From positions 41,937,270-42,001,269 of the forward strand of contig NC_085875.1 of the NCBI RefSeq assembly GCF_034702125.1: 64,000 nucleotides of DNA, in the 5' to 3' direction. This stretch comes from Engraulis encrasicolus. Lineage: Eukaryota > Chordata > Actinopteri > Clupeiformes > Engraulidae. The notes below the pieces were generated by a model that did not search any database, had not been told where the DNA came from, and saw only the letters and a program-made list of their open reading frames with translations. A program made the translations under genes and the position numbers. The stretch's first letter is position 1, and every line of letters begins with the position of its first letter. This document shows, in pieces, positions 1-13,180 of this stretch.

Positions 1-106
1 GCCTGTGAACACCAGAGCAGCCATACAGCAGCCCGCCACACCGCACACTGCAGCGGACAGGAGGCCAGCACTCAGTCCTCCTTTCTCTGCCCTCTTTTCC
101 CCTTTG

Positions 107-135
107 TTTGCTTTTTTTCTCCATTCTTTCTCTCG

Positions 136-214
<79 letters not shown>

Positions 215-294
215 ACTCTACCTCTCTTTCACTCTCTGTCTCTGTCTCAGTCTCTCTTTCTCTCTCTCTACTGTACATCTCTTTCTCTCTCTGG

Positions 295-332
<38 letters not shown>

Positions 333-410
333 CTGTCATTCTCTGATGTCTGTCTGTCTTCACATTTTCCTCATCCTCTTTTCCTTTTTTTGTCTCCCTC
401 TGTCCTGCCA

Positions 411-483
<73 letters not shown>

Positions 484-500
484 CCTCCCTCCTGCCCCTC
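107..500. repeat. (CT)n microsatellite block
   Basis: Three pyrimidine arrays on the + strand (about 140-211, 299-327 and 417-482) are joined by degenerate CT-rich sequence. The near-perfect arrays inflate open frames of Ser-Leu or Arg-Glu repeats in several frames; none has other coding evidence. Confidence 0.95.
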
Positions 501-820
501 TTCCTCTATATCTCCTGCGGTACGCCCCCAAAGTATAGTAATGAAAGCAGAAAGGTTCTGCTGCCGTGGTATTTTATGTGAGACCAGGAAGAGGAGACAA
601 GAGAAGGGAAGAGAAGGAGAGGAGAATGAGAGGAGAAAAGCGCCACAAGGGCCCCAAGACCCCCTTCCACAAAGAGCAGCTTCACTGCAAAGATGATGGA
701 TCTACGTTTTCCTTTCTGCCTCTCACCGGAGGCCACAGGCCTGTCGGAAGGCAGGAGGGGGGTGTCTGTGGAGAGATGGGGAAGGATAGCAGGGGGTAAA
801 TAAGGCCAGGTCTGCTATCG

Positions 821-892
821 GTGTGTGTGCGTGTGTGTGCGTGTGTGCGTGCGTGCGTGTTTTGAGAGAGACGGAGAGAGAGAGAGAGAGAG
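821..892. repeat. GT/GA compound microsatellite
   Basis: A GTGTGTGC-type array (821-860) passes into a short (GA)n run (865-892). Confidence 0.85.
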
Positions 893-1463
893 TTCATGTA
901 TAGCCACACACCAGGCTTTTGTTTTTCTGTCTTTTTTCAGTTTTTTTTTTGTTCTAGAAGGAACAAAATTGCCAGCCTTTGGACATAAGGTGAGATTACA
1001 AGAAAGAGTTTTTCTCGACTCAAATCTAGCTGCCTTGTGTATGCTTTTGAATTGTCTGGGTTATTACTATGAGAATTGAGCGCAGTTCATCGTTTTCAGC
1101 TGTTTGACTACACAGACTGCTCTTGCAAAGCAAGGCACAATCGGACCAGAAGACCAACATTAATAAATCCGACTTACAGCTGTTATGCACAATGGTCTGC
1201 GTGTGTATGCCAGAAAGGTCATGGTAGAACAAAGAAAAAAATAAATACATAACGAAACAACAACAACAGGAAATCAATACAAAGCAAAGACAAACATCAG
1301 ACTTGTCTTGTGATGTATGAAATCATCGATGCAGCAGACAGATCTCAAGGACGCAAGCCGCGTCAGGGCCCGGGGAGCAAATGATGTATGTAAATGTGCG
1401 ATTCAAACGTATGCCGATGTGAACGGCTCGCCACATCGTGGAGCGCCTCTGCTGTCACGGTGC

Positions 1464-1464
<1 letters not shown>

Positions 1465-1540
<76 letters not shown>

Positions 1541-1559
1541 ACACGCACACACACACACA
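1465..1559. repeat. (CA)n microsatellite
   Basis: About 95 bases of (AC)n on the + strand, with two single-base interruptions near its right end. Confidence 0.95.
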
Positions 1560-2326
1560 TGGATGTAACTTTATGAATATATTATGTTTTTTCATGCATG
1601 GCGTTTCCCAAAGGGCGATTTCTGTGCTGAAAACATCCAAACGTCAAGCTCGGAATGCATACTACATATCAAATTTGTCGTATGACAAAGTAAGAGTGCA
1701 TTGGAAAGCAAGTGGGCAGGTCAGCAACCATTCAGTTGTGTCCAATTTAGTCTTTTCCTTCCCATTTCTTTTGCTATTTCTTTTCTTTTTTTATCGAATG
1801 CTTTTTCGCCATCCCTTTGTCTCTTTCTGTTCTCTGCCATGTTGTAAGCCCCACAGGAGGTCACCAGCTGTAATGCAACCACCTACTCTCCATGGTGTGG
1901 AAGATGACTTCTTTTAGCCCGGGGAAATGTATTAAAAATCCACTACCCTTGCTCCTGCTGCTGCTACTACAGTAGCCATAGCCCACTCTACCAACCAGCC
2001 AAACCAACTCAGCCCAGCCTAGCTCACTTTATGTAATCATTTTCATTTTATAAAGCAGTGCTCTAGTACATTTGTGCTCAAGTCATTTGACTTGTAAATC
2101 TCGGAGTTATGGACAGAAGAGGAAAGAAAGAGTGAAAAGAAACGACGTTTTAATACACACGGCACATACACAGTTGTTTTCACACTTCTTTTCTTGCTCG
2201 ACGGATCTAAGATGCAGCAGATGGCATTTGGAAATAATGAGGGCTTTTTTTACGCCAGGGAGTTTCGATTGGCTGAACTCGACTCGGAGAACTCTGACTC
2301 AATATGCCGTGTCCTCCGTCAGGAGG

Positions 2327-2749
<423 letters not shown>

Positions 2750-2957
2750 TCCCCTTTCTCACTTCATTCCTCTCCCTCATCTTCAAACTCTTCTCTCTCC
2801 CTCTTCTGTCTCCTGCTCTGCATCCCTCCTTCTCTTCATTCTCTCTCTATGCATCCATCCCTCTCTACCTCTCTCCAGTTCATTGTGTTTGTGATGGGCA
2901 GTAAAGCTCCAGTTCCCTCTTGCGCCCCAAACGTCTCACTTCTGGGCCTCTGTGGGC

Positions 2958-3099
2958 TGCTGTGCTGTGCTGTGCTGTGCGTCTGTGTGTCTGTGTCTGT
3001 GTCTGTGTCTGTGTGTGTGTGTGGGGGGGGGGGGGGGGGGGGGGTGTGGGTGTGGGTGTGCGTGGGGGTGTGTGGGGGTGTGTGTGTGTGTGTGTCTGG

Positions 3100-3170
<71 letters not shown>

Positions 3171-3205
3171 CGAGTACGCGCGTGTATGTGTGTGTGTGTG
3201 TGTGC
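2958..3205. repeat. GT-rich microsatellite with G22 run
   Basis: TGTGC repeats pass into (GTGTCT)n, a 22-base G homopolymer (3023-3044), GTGGG repeats, and then (GT)n to about 3163 ending in a CGCG stretch. The order suggests several slippage episodes. The G-run and the GTGGG tract could form G-quadruplexes. Confidence 0.9.
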
Positions 3206-3412
3206 GCGAGTGTGGAGCCCCAGCTGTCAGTCGTGTCACTAGCAAAGCGAGGTCCAGGGAGGTGTGGTACACTAGCCAGCAGGAGATTGAGTCATCAAAG
3301 GGTTAACCTCGAGTCGCTTCATGCACTCCGCCCGCTCCTCCGCCCATGCACCCGCCAAAGCCTCTTCATCAGGCTCCGAGGGGACGGTGTCTGGAACCCA
3401 AACCAAGCCAAC

Positions 3413-3525
3413 TACACCCCACCCCACACCAACCCAACCCAACCCACCCCAACCCCACTCCACTCCACCCCACCCCACTCCCCCCGAACCCAATCCCACT
3501 CCACACCAACCCAACCCACCCGGCT
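3413..3525. repeat. ACCCA/CCCCA-type C-rich repeat
   Basis: Degenerate pentamer to decamer repeats of the ACCCA type on the + strand, about 110 bases, strongly C-rich with the complementary strand G-rich. Confidence 0.8.
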
Positions 3526-3598
3526 CAAGCAGTCCTTTTGGTCTTCATGAACACAATGGTGAAATGTCTCTGCATGGAGTGGGGCCATGGACCGAACT

Positions 3599-3670
3599 CT
3601 CTCTCGCTTTCTCTCTCTCTATGGTTCTCCCTTTCGTTATTTCTCTCTCTCTTTCTCTTTCTCTTTCTCT

Positions 3671-3718
<48 letters not shown>
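3599..3718. repeat. (CT)n and (CTTTCT)n array
   Basis: A CT array with a central block of five CTCTTT-type hexamers (about 3650-3680) and a clean (CT)n end. Confidence 0.9.
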
Positions 3719-3719
<1 letters not shown>

Positions 3720-4589
3720 GTCCTCCTCTCTTCTAGTCAGGCCACCCGCCAGGCACTATTCCAGGCGGTGCTCGTCCTGCGAGTGGTATTGACATTGAAT
3801 ATCACAGGGCTTTTTTGTCCATCACCTTCAGAGACACACCATTAAAGATGGAGAAACATGTGCTGATCAGCTGCCGCCTGCCATGCTTCATTTGAACAGT
3901 GCCGACAAGACCCGGACGCATGGCAGACTTTTAAACACTGCTGTTCGCCGTCTGCCTTGCTGTTGCCACATGAACATGACTATTTTTTTCTGCTTCTCTA
4001 TTCCACCACCGCTAAAGGTAGTTTTTACATAGCCAATCCGTGGTGATACAATAACCAGAATACATTGGAAAGCTTGGCACAGTTTATATTTTTTCCGGTT
4101 AGGGCCATGACAAGTCATGTGTGTCTCTCTCGTGAGGGGGAAGTGATTTATTTTATTTTTTTTGATTTTGCAACACATGAACGCTCTGATTTTTTTTCTT
4201 TTCACACTGTAGTGATGAGACACAAGTCACAAGATGCCATGGCTGTGCAAGGAATGACGATTTCTGTGCCAAATTCTTTGTGATGCACAGTATTTCAGTC
4301 ATCGAAATACGGATGCTTCCTTGTGAGGTGTTGCCTGTTGGCAGAGCAAGGGGTATAGCGGCAGCAGTGTTCACTGGGAATCAGCCTGACTGTTTAAGAG
4401 GAGTGGCAGGGCAGACAAAGGAGGAAGTGGAAACGTGAGAGACACTACAGACGGAAGAGAGAAATGGAGAAGGAGATATGAAATGAAAAGGAGGAAGAGA
4501 TGGAGAGGAGAGATATGAATCCCATGGCCAAATGGTGGAAGAATGATGAAAAAAAAATAAATCTGGGACAGTTGAAAGCGGCATATGTG

Positions 4590-4695
4590 CCACTGAGAGG
4601 GAGGGAGGGAGGGAGAGGAGAGAGGGAGAGGGAGAGAGAGAGGGAGATGGAGATGGAGAGATTGAGGGAGAAAGAGCGAGAGAGAAAGAGCGAGA
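4590..4695. repeat. (GA)n purine-rich array
   Basis: Degenerate GGGA/GAGA repeats on the + strand, one of the minority of arrays in this window with purines on the transcribed sense strand. Confidence 0.85.
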
Positions 4696-7600
4696 GTGGG
4701 CTAGCTGCTGGGGTGGTAGGCAGCTGTTTAATCTGCAGTGTTGACCGTAGTTGACCCAGATGCTGGTTGCAGATCAGGTTGTGGGCCCTGCTGTCCAGGC
4801 CCATGAGGACACAGAGGTGATGAGGGCGGCAGACAGCAACCGAGAGCCGACCTCCATCCATCCACGCATCCGTCTGTCTGGGTGTCTCTCTGTCCACTGA
4901 ATATTCATAAGCTCGTTAAGGCATGCCAGTGTTTGTATTGTCCGTTAATACCACTGCTGTGCTTTTTCTGTTTGTGTGGATTAAGTAAATTCACGTCACT
5001 TTGTTTTTAATTGTATATTTAAATACAACACAGTTGACTCCAAAGTGCTTCACAACATAGTAGGAAACAAAATGTATTCAACATAAAATAGAGAAAACTA
5101 GAAGTACATAAAAACGTACACAAAAAATATAGTGATGCGTAGAAGGTTTCATACAAACAAGGCCCATTATCAAGGCAAAGTCTTTAGAAAACCTTTATGT
5201 CATAATCAAAGCTTTAATTGCTGTTTTAATAAACCTTAATTGCTGTTTGGGTTGACGGTGAATGACTTCTCAAACCAATGTGTGCTGTAGAGTACTGCCT
5301 AGCATCTTTCTCGACTAATATGTTCTCGTGAGATCCAATAAGTTTTGAAATGGTGCTGCAGTTTTAACTCGTTTCAGAGAATGTGCATTGAAACACAAAT
5401 TCATCATCAGTAAATTGCTCACTAGGAAGAAGCCAGAACAAGTTTCAACGTTGCATGGAATTTCAAATTAGATTTACTGTAGGCCCAATTTCCCTCAGCA
5501 ACTGATGCAAAGTGTACGTAGTATCTGTATCTCTTGATAATGCAAAGCCCTTGGTGAACTCGCAGTCTCTCGTAAATGTGTGCGCAGTGAAGACTAACTA
5601 TCTCGTCAAGTCAAGTCTTGCATCATACACCTCAGTGTTTTGGGCATCATTAGTGAGTACCTTTTATAATCTCAATGGCACTCTCTCTCTTACAACAATG
5701 ACCCAGCAATCTCGTCATGCTGATCGCTCCCGGCAGGTGATTATTAGCTTTTTTTTACATTGCCAAGCCTTTGTTGTTTTTTTAATGATTTGGTACAATT
5801 TTTGGTGAGAACATGAGATTTTGTGTCCTCAGGCAATAGCGATGCAGTGACTTGAGTTGTCGCGGTTGAGAAACTTATTGGTGTCTTGTTTTTGACTACT
5901 TAATTTTTCGCATCCTCATAGTGGTCTATCTCAAGATGGCCAAGCTAGCCATCCATTTTTCATGATTGCGCATTTCATCCTTCCTCTCTAACATACATAC
6001 ATTAGCATACATTAGCCTTGAATGGCAGCTCCTGCACTGGTCAATTATGAGCTGTTTTTTTGCCATCACTGCATTTAATAAATGGGTCTATTCTCTCCTA
6101 TTTTTAATGAAGTCTGATGCGGAGGGCTGTGTTTCAGTGACTGCCTCAGTGGTTTTATCTATTAGCTTTGCCCGCTTCACTATTTTTTTCCCTTCTTGCC
6201 TTTGTTTGGTAATCACAGAGTCCGATCTAGTATTTACCTCAGTTGTTCCTTTCATGCACTGCACTCTCAAATCCCCCAGAAGCCCCAAATCTCAATATAT
6301 TTTGCCTCTCCTTCCTATTGTTAGTTTATTCCCATAGGTTTCTTGTTTCTCTTTGCCTCTGCATTTGTCACGCCAGCCTGTGTTGAAGGCACATCTGTGC
6401 AGGCTGTGCAAATGAGAGTTTGGGGAGAAGAGAGAGGCAAGAGAGAGGCATGTTTTTGTAGGACCGATTTCAACTCTTCGCTCTCTACCTGTGTGTGCCG
6501 TAGCAAAACACTTTTAACAGCTGGCCTTGAGTCTAAGGGCTGGCGTGGTCTCCCCAAACAAACGGCGTGGCAGCCAGTGCTCTCAACAGCGGTGCCATTG
6601 GTGGCGGCAGCATCAGTCGCTGACTGACTCTCTCTGGTGTGCGATAACTGGAAAAGTGTGAGCATGTCTCCAGACGTGACAGCGGCAGACGCGGACACTA
6701 GTGGATTTCTCCTGTCACGATAGCAGGCCTATTCAGGTGGCTTCTTTCCTTAAAAAACGATCCTCGGTACGTTTTTTCGATCTGCTAGTGCCTGGCCATT
6801 GTTACTTCAGACGTCAAATCGTTGACTTTGTTTTTTTTCCCCCTCTCAGCGATAAGTCAGTAACATTTCTGGACATGTTGAACAGCCTTGCCAATTTCCA
6901 ACCTTCTCATCTTGCACTGTTTTTCTCCCCAATTTGTCAAAGAGACTTTTCAAATGCCCAGAGCCATTTTTGAGAGATCGCAGAGGGCCCCTCACTGTCA
7001 TTTAACTGGAAAACAACCAAATGTACTTTTCAGTGGGGCCTCCAGCATCGTTGTTATTGAGCGGACATTTCAATGCTTCAGCTAGTCAGTCAGTCAATAA
7101 CCCCTAACGGGCAAAATAGACATTCTTTATGCACTTAGTGAAGAAGTATAGCAACAATGCATTGTATCATCCATCTCGATTGAGCAAAAAAAGTGACTGT
7201 GGTTGACATAGATGGAAATGGATTGGAACAGAAAAGATGTACAATAATCGTGACATTCCGTGGGTTTTATTCACATATATGAGGTAGGCGAGGACAAGCG
7301 GCACATAGCTGCGATTTTTATAACCCTTATTCCAGAGCCGGGATCGTCTAGTCCTGTTTTTCATTCTCCTCCGTATTGTAAGTACATCCCATTGTGATTT
7401 CACCCGCAATAAGGTCAAAAGAACTTTTCTCTCCCCTCTCGCTCTACTGCTACCCCCTCCAGTCATTTACAAAATTACTTTTTCTCCCCCATCTCCTGTT
7501 CTTTTTTTTTTTTTTTAGATTACTGTCCCCCACCCTCTCTCCTTTAATTTATAGTCAGTGTGTGCCAGATAAGAATTAATTAGTAAAACGCTCTCTATAT

Positions 7601-8098
7601 AGATCAGGCGTTTCCTTTCGCCAAGTCAGACTTGCTGATTGCCGACCTTGGGATCGCGCGCACACGTACATTATTGATGCGACTAATCTGGAACAGGCGA
7701 CGTAATTAAAAGACAGATCGGGATAGAATATTAACAAAGCTAAATGATGTAGCGTAGCAGCCGCAGAGTCTGAGTTGGGACGTCGTAGAGTGTTGTGTTG
7801 TGTGCTGTAGCTGCCGAGGCTTGTAATTAAAACACCACCGCGCGCGCTGTGATAAATAAAGTGAAATCTGCCACACGTTGTGTAGCACTTATTTAGGTAA
7901 GCTAAGTGTAAGTCCACACAGCATGCAGCTGCCTATTTCATGTTTTTCTCTCCATGTATTTACCTGGCACCTACCGGCACCTGAATTTGTGTCTACTGTT
8001 GTAAGCTGCTTGGGATAAAAATGGCAAATGGATGGTCCACCAAGTGCAATATAATGTATTCTAATGCACTGCAATGAACCAGGGGCTGTACAATGTGA

Positions 8099-8563
<465 letters not shown>

Positions 8564-9205
8564 TAGCTGGGATGTGTGAAATGTGCTGAGCGGAATTTTT
8601 TTACATGTATATATATTTATTTATTTAGCTTTTGAAGTGCCATTAGCACATTCTTCATCACATCGGTTTTTTTGTGTAGGTGTAGATTTTGTACTGTAAC
8701 AGCGCCACTTATGTAAGCTTTTTTTTTTAAAGCTGATCTTTACATTTCACCGAGTACATGAACGTTTGCTTATGGTGACGCATGAGTATATGATGACATT
8801 AACAGCAATAGGGTTTGCAACATTCAAGATTTCGCAGCCTCCAACTGCCTCCTCCTGCACTTTTCCACCCGCCAGGCATCCTGAACTCATTCTTGACAAT
8901 GAACGTGTAATTTTATTCTGCATGCATTGTCATTAATTCTCTGACATTGGAAGGGGGGGAGAAAAAAATGAGAAATGATTTTGAGCGTTTTTTTTGTTTT
9001 TCACAGTGAGAAAGCATTATGGGGCCCATAAGCGGAGCGGGAGCGAGGGCAAGAGTTCAATATGGCTGCTTGTTGATATGAATAATTAGCTTGCTGCCCA
9101 CGATACAGCAGAATTCCCATTAGAAAGCACTCATCAGTAATGATTTCTTAGCCCCTGATATTTCTGCACACATACATACACACAATCTCACACACAGACG
9201 TGCAT

Positions 9206-9279
<74 letters not shown>

Positions 9280-9440
9280 ACGCACACACGCACACACACA
9301 GGCACACATGTGCACGCACGCAGGTGTGCACACACACACGCTTGTGCAAACACACACACTAACACACACACACAGCCATACACACATATACACCACATGC
9401 GCACACACAAATGCATTACACACACATGCACACACAAAAG
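9206..9440. repeat. (CA)n microsatellite with degenerate tail
   Basis: A clean (AC)n of about 70 bases is followed by CA-rich sequence with GCAC and ACAT variants to about 9440. Confidence 0.9.
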
Positions 9441-9936
9441 CTTAGCCAGAGATCAGAGATGCACATACATTAAGACAAATACAAGCCCACAGCCACAGCC
9501 CCTACAGTCACACAGCCGTGCTCGCATGTAATTGCAAGTGAACTCAAACGAAGTATTAGGCCTCCTTTACTGCTTCAGTTCCTCTGGAAGCTGCGCTCGC
9601 CGGGATAAAGACCTTCAGGGTCGGCCATGTTTAAAGGCAAACACAGTACATCCAGTGGAGGGCTATTTTTAGACCGAACGAACGAACGCCTTTACCGTCC
9701 TCCTGGTTGGTTTCACAGTGCAACCAGGGATCTCGTGTGATGCGATGCAGGCGTTAAAAAAAAAATGGAGAATTATGTAGCGAGAGTGCAAATACTGTGC
9801 TGAGGGCGGACATGCATAATGGAGAAGATGACACTGTACAGTGCTGCTGAAGTGAGAGATTACTCTCGGCTCTTAGCTGCTATCACCCTGCCACTGGCTG
9901 TTCAGCACAGACTGTGACCCCGGGTGAGAGGCTGAA

Positions 9937-10122
9937 TGCTGGTGATGACTTACTGCAACTCTATCCGAAATGGGAAGGCTGGTACCTACTGTCTAACTGT
10001 CGAATTGAGATGTACTTTTCTTGGATTAGACATTGATATACGTATAAGCTAAAAGTATTGTTTAAGATACTGACTGCTGGTGATGACTTACTGCAACTCC
10101 TAAATGGAAAGGTTGGTACCTG
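9937..10122. repeat. Direct repeat, about 45 bp, 139-bp spacing
   Basis: The block GCTGGTGATGACTTACTGCA starts at 9937 and at 10076, and each copy continues into a diverged AAATGG-AAGG-TGGTACCT segment. Two copies only; the sequence between them is unique. Confidence 0.8.
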
Positions 10123-10445
10123 CCACCAGGGCCGGATCAACACAGGCTAGTTATGGAGGAAGCCTCACTGCTCCAACATTTCCGAGTAGGCATCAATGTT
10201 TTCAAATAGGCATTGTTGTATGAGCTGAAAAATGTTTTTTTAAAGACTGTGCTGATGTGCTCACAGTTCTATTTCATGATATGTGTGGATATTCAAGAAA
10301 CCATCTACATTATGTTGCTTTCAACAATGAGGACAATTAAGTTATCATAGTTGATCAATAATTTTAAGGCATTTGTTTAGGCATGCTCTGCTTTGTCTAA
10401 GTGCGCACTTACAAGGCAGCATTTAGTAAGGGACGGTAACTCCTC

Positions 10446-10495
10446 TCCTCCTCCTCCTCCTCCTCCTCCTCCTCCTCCTCCTCCTCCTCCTCCTC
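10446..10495. repeat. (CTC)n trinucleotide array
   Basis: About 16 units of CTC/TCC on the sense strand, inside the intron; no exon evidence around it. Confidence 0.95.
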
Positions 10496-10559
10496 GTCCA
10501 CTTTCCTGTAGCGCTTCTCTTTGACACAGCTCAACACTCCCGAAGCTGCTGAATGCCAA

Positions 10560-11103
10560 ATACTGTATTCACACGATTAACACGATTCACCTCCTGAAGC
10601 AAATTTTTAAGCACATCTTGAGAACTTCTGCATAGTCCATTAGTTCTAATCAGCCTGACCGTTAATCATAGTTCATGACCCTGGTAAGACACGGTGGTAA
10701 GACAGGGTTTTGTCACCCCTCCACCCTCCCTTTTTACCCTTTAATACATTGAAATTTGCTGTATGGCAAACACGATTCACCTTCACATGCAAATTTCGGA
10801 GCATATTCTGACCAATTCTGCATAGTCCATTGAGTCTTTTCAGCTTGACTGTTAATCATAGTTGATGGCCCTAGTAAGACGCAGTGGTCACTGTAACCTC
10901 TTTCACAACCCCCTGCCTGCCCTTTAATACGCCTAAATCTGCTGGATGGCAAATATTAATAATACTTCAGCTATTTTCAGAGTATATTCCATTGAATAGT
11001 CTCTTGAATCTTTTTCAACCTAGCTGTTCGTCATAGTTGGTGACCTTGATGAGACACAGTGGTGACCGTAACCCCATTCTCTTCTCTACACCTCCTCCTC
11101 CAG
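10560..11103. repeat. Three-copy minisatellite ending at a splice acceptor
   Basis: The landmark GTTAATCATAGTT (GTTCGTCATAGTT in the last copy) followed by TGA-CC-TRAGACRCAGTGGT occurs at 10661, 10851 and 11024, giving units of about 190 and 173 bases. The units also share CATAGTCCATTGAGTC and CCCTTTAATAC segments. The third copy supplies the pyrimidine tract of the acceptor at 11103. No coding bases are repeated here. Confidence 0.85.
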
Positions 11104-11781
11104 GTCCCCTGTGGCCCCCAGTGCCCCCGGTCAGCCAGCCCAGCCTGCTGCAGGCCCAGTCCCACTCCTACGGCATGCCCCAGCCGCCGGCCTACAGCCA
11201 GGGCGTCACCGTGCAAGCGCCCATCATCGGCGTGACCCCCACGCTGCCCAACCCGGGCCAGCCCCAGCCCCCACCAGTGGCCCCCCACCACCCGCTCATG
11301 AGCGCCCACTACCACCACCACCACCACCACCACCCGCTCCAGCCCCAGCCCCAGCAGCCGTCCCAGCCCCTGGCCAACATGGTGCTCAACATGCACAGCC
11401 AGCCCCCGCTGGGCGTGGCGGGCCTACCGCCCATCACCATGTCCCCCATGACGGGTGTGTGCCACCCCGTGCACACCGTGGTGGGCAACGGCCACATGCA
11501 CAACCCCATGGTGCCTCCGCCCCCGCCACCGCCGCCCCAGCAGCCGTCCACAGCAGCAGTGGGCGCGACGGGATTGCCTGCCATGGCGGCAGCCACCCAC
11601 CCGATACAGCCGCCCCCACTGACCAATGGCCAGGCGGCCATGCATCATCAGCAGCCCGCAGCAGGACTGGTAGGGGCGGCGCCCGCCATCGCAGCCGAGG
11701 GGGGCGGCACCAACGGACTGCAGATGCTCAGGACTGTGGGGATGGGGAAGTATGAGTTCACCGACCCCTGGCATCCCAAAG
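11104..11781 (+). CDS. klhl29: klhl29 exon, Pro/His/Gln-rich N-terminal region part 2
   Basis: A 678-base coding exon, phase 1 at both edges, with acceptor CCTCCTCCTCCAG and a strong donor GTAAGT. The 225 residues are disordered-looking: rich in Pro, Gln, His and Met, with a seven-His run near residue 78 of the exon, an eight-Pro run near residue 141, and PQPQQP motifs. Recognisable KLHL29 blocks are APIIGVTPTLP, NGHMHNP, and at the end LQMLRTVGMGKYEFTDPWHP, which leads straight into the BTB exon. The exon is much more GC-rich than its introns. Open frames in other registers and on the minus strand here are shadows. The low-complexity tracts probably vary between species. No catalytic function is expected; as in other BTB adaptors, a disordered N-terminus may mediate binding or localisation (inference). 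Confidence 0.92.
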
Positions 11782-12050
11782 GTAAGTCCCATTACAAAAA
11801 AAATACAAGAGAAAAAGGAAAAATAAACAGAAAAGAGATGTAACAGGAATGTTATTTCTCTCTGCTACTTGACTGACTCTCCTGGGCTTTTTCTGAAATT
11901 GTTGTCTTAACGTCTAAGCTTTTCGTCTCCTCTGAGAAACAGAGGAGAAACAGTAATATCTCTTGCTCAAATAGTTTCCAGCAAGTTGCCTTCTCTTCTC
12001 TCCCTCTGTCTAATTTCTTTTTCACTCCCCCCTGCCTCTCCCTCTCCCCC

Positions 12051-12051
12051 G

Positions 12052-12131
<80 letters not shown>

Positions 12132-12209
12132 ACTTCCTTTTTTATTTCTTCTCTCTCCTCTTGTTTCAGACGTCTTGTCTCTTTCTCCCATTCCAATACT
12201 CCTCTATTT

Positions 12210-12287
<78 letters not shown>
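12051..12287. repeat. Two (CT)n arrays
   Basis: Clean (CT)n at about 12051-12129 and 12211-12287, separated by about 80 bases of T/C-rich unique sequence. Confidence 0.95.
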
Positions 12288-12288
<1 letters not shown>

Positions 12289-12594
12289 TATCTCCCTTTC
12301 TCTCTCTCTCATTTCTCTCATGTATCTCTGTATCCGTCTGCCTTCCGCCTTCTCAGCTGATGGCCTAGAGCACATTTATTATGTTCCCAACTTTCAGCTT
12401 CAATAAAAACCCTCATCCATCTACTCCAGCATGTGGACAAGTGCCTAGTGAATTACTTCACTTTTTTGTTTGTTTTTTTTCCTTCTTTTCCTTTTCACTC
12501 CATGTTATTTTTTTTACCCCCGCACCGTAAAAAGCTCATGATAACTTTATGAAGTTTGGAGGATATTGAAGGTGCTCTAACACTTTTGCAATAT

Positions 12595-12763
12595 GCTTGA
12601 GAATATGAGAGTGAGCGAGAAAGAGCGAGAGAGAGTGCGCGTGAGGGAGAGAGGGAGGGAGGGAGAAAGAGAGCGAGACAGAGAGACAGAGACAGAGAGA
12701 GAGAGAGAGAGACAGAGAGACAGAGAGAGAGACAGAGAGAGAGACAGAGAGAGAGAGAGAGGA
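12595..12763. repeat. (GA)n/(GACAGA)n array
   Basis: Purine-rich on the + strand, with GAGACAGAGA-type higher-order units in its second half. Confidence 0.9.
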
Positions 12764-13018
12764 AAGTAAAAAAAAACTTGGACATGTTTTAATAAAGTGC
12801 TGAGTTGCACTCTGAATGCGATTTCCAGTTATGAGAACAGTTCTTCCGTGGGTAAAGTATATGTCTGTGCCGGGATTTTAATTTGGAGTGACATCACAAA
12901 AGCTCTGTGTAACCCCCACAGAGGCTGTCATTTAGCCGTGCACAAAAGAATATTCAAATTGACAGTCCCCGGAGCGGCGGAACACTCCAAAAGACGTGCT
13001 CACGGTCTCTAATAGACA

Positions 13019-13180
13019 AGCACATACACACACACACACACTCATGCAGTACGCACACATATTCATGCAGTGTACACACATTGATGCACACACATATTCA
13101 TACTTTAATTCAAAGGCACACACATTTTCACATACCCACCCATCCACACACACAGTTTCACGCACACACTCATATCAAAA
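13019..13180. repeat. Degenerate CA-rich repeat
   Basis: CACACA blocks spaced by ATTCATGCA- and ATTCATAC-type segments in a 30-50 base rhythm. Confidence 0.75.

Noticed and set aside
3023..3044. G22 run as a real biological element
   Set aside because: It may be slippage or a sequencing/assembly artefact; kept only as a repeat.
7500..7518. T-run and other homopolymers as terminators
   Set aside because: Such runs are common in the introns, and no RNA polymerase III gene ends there.
11111..11792. Alternative-frame and minus-strand open frames over the Pro/His exon
   Set aside because: They are shadows of a GC-rich coding exon; only the called frame carries conserved KLHL29 blocks and joins the neighbours in phase.
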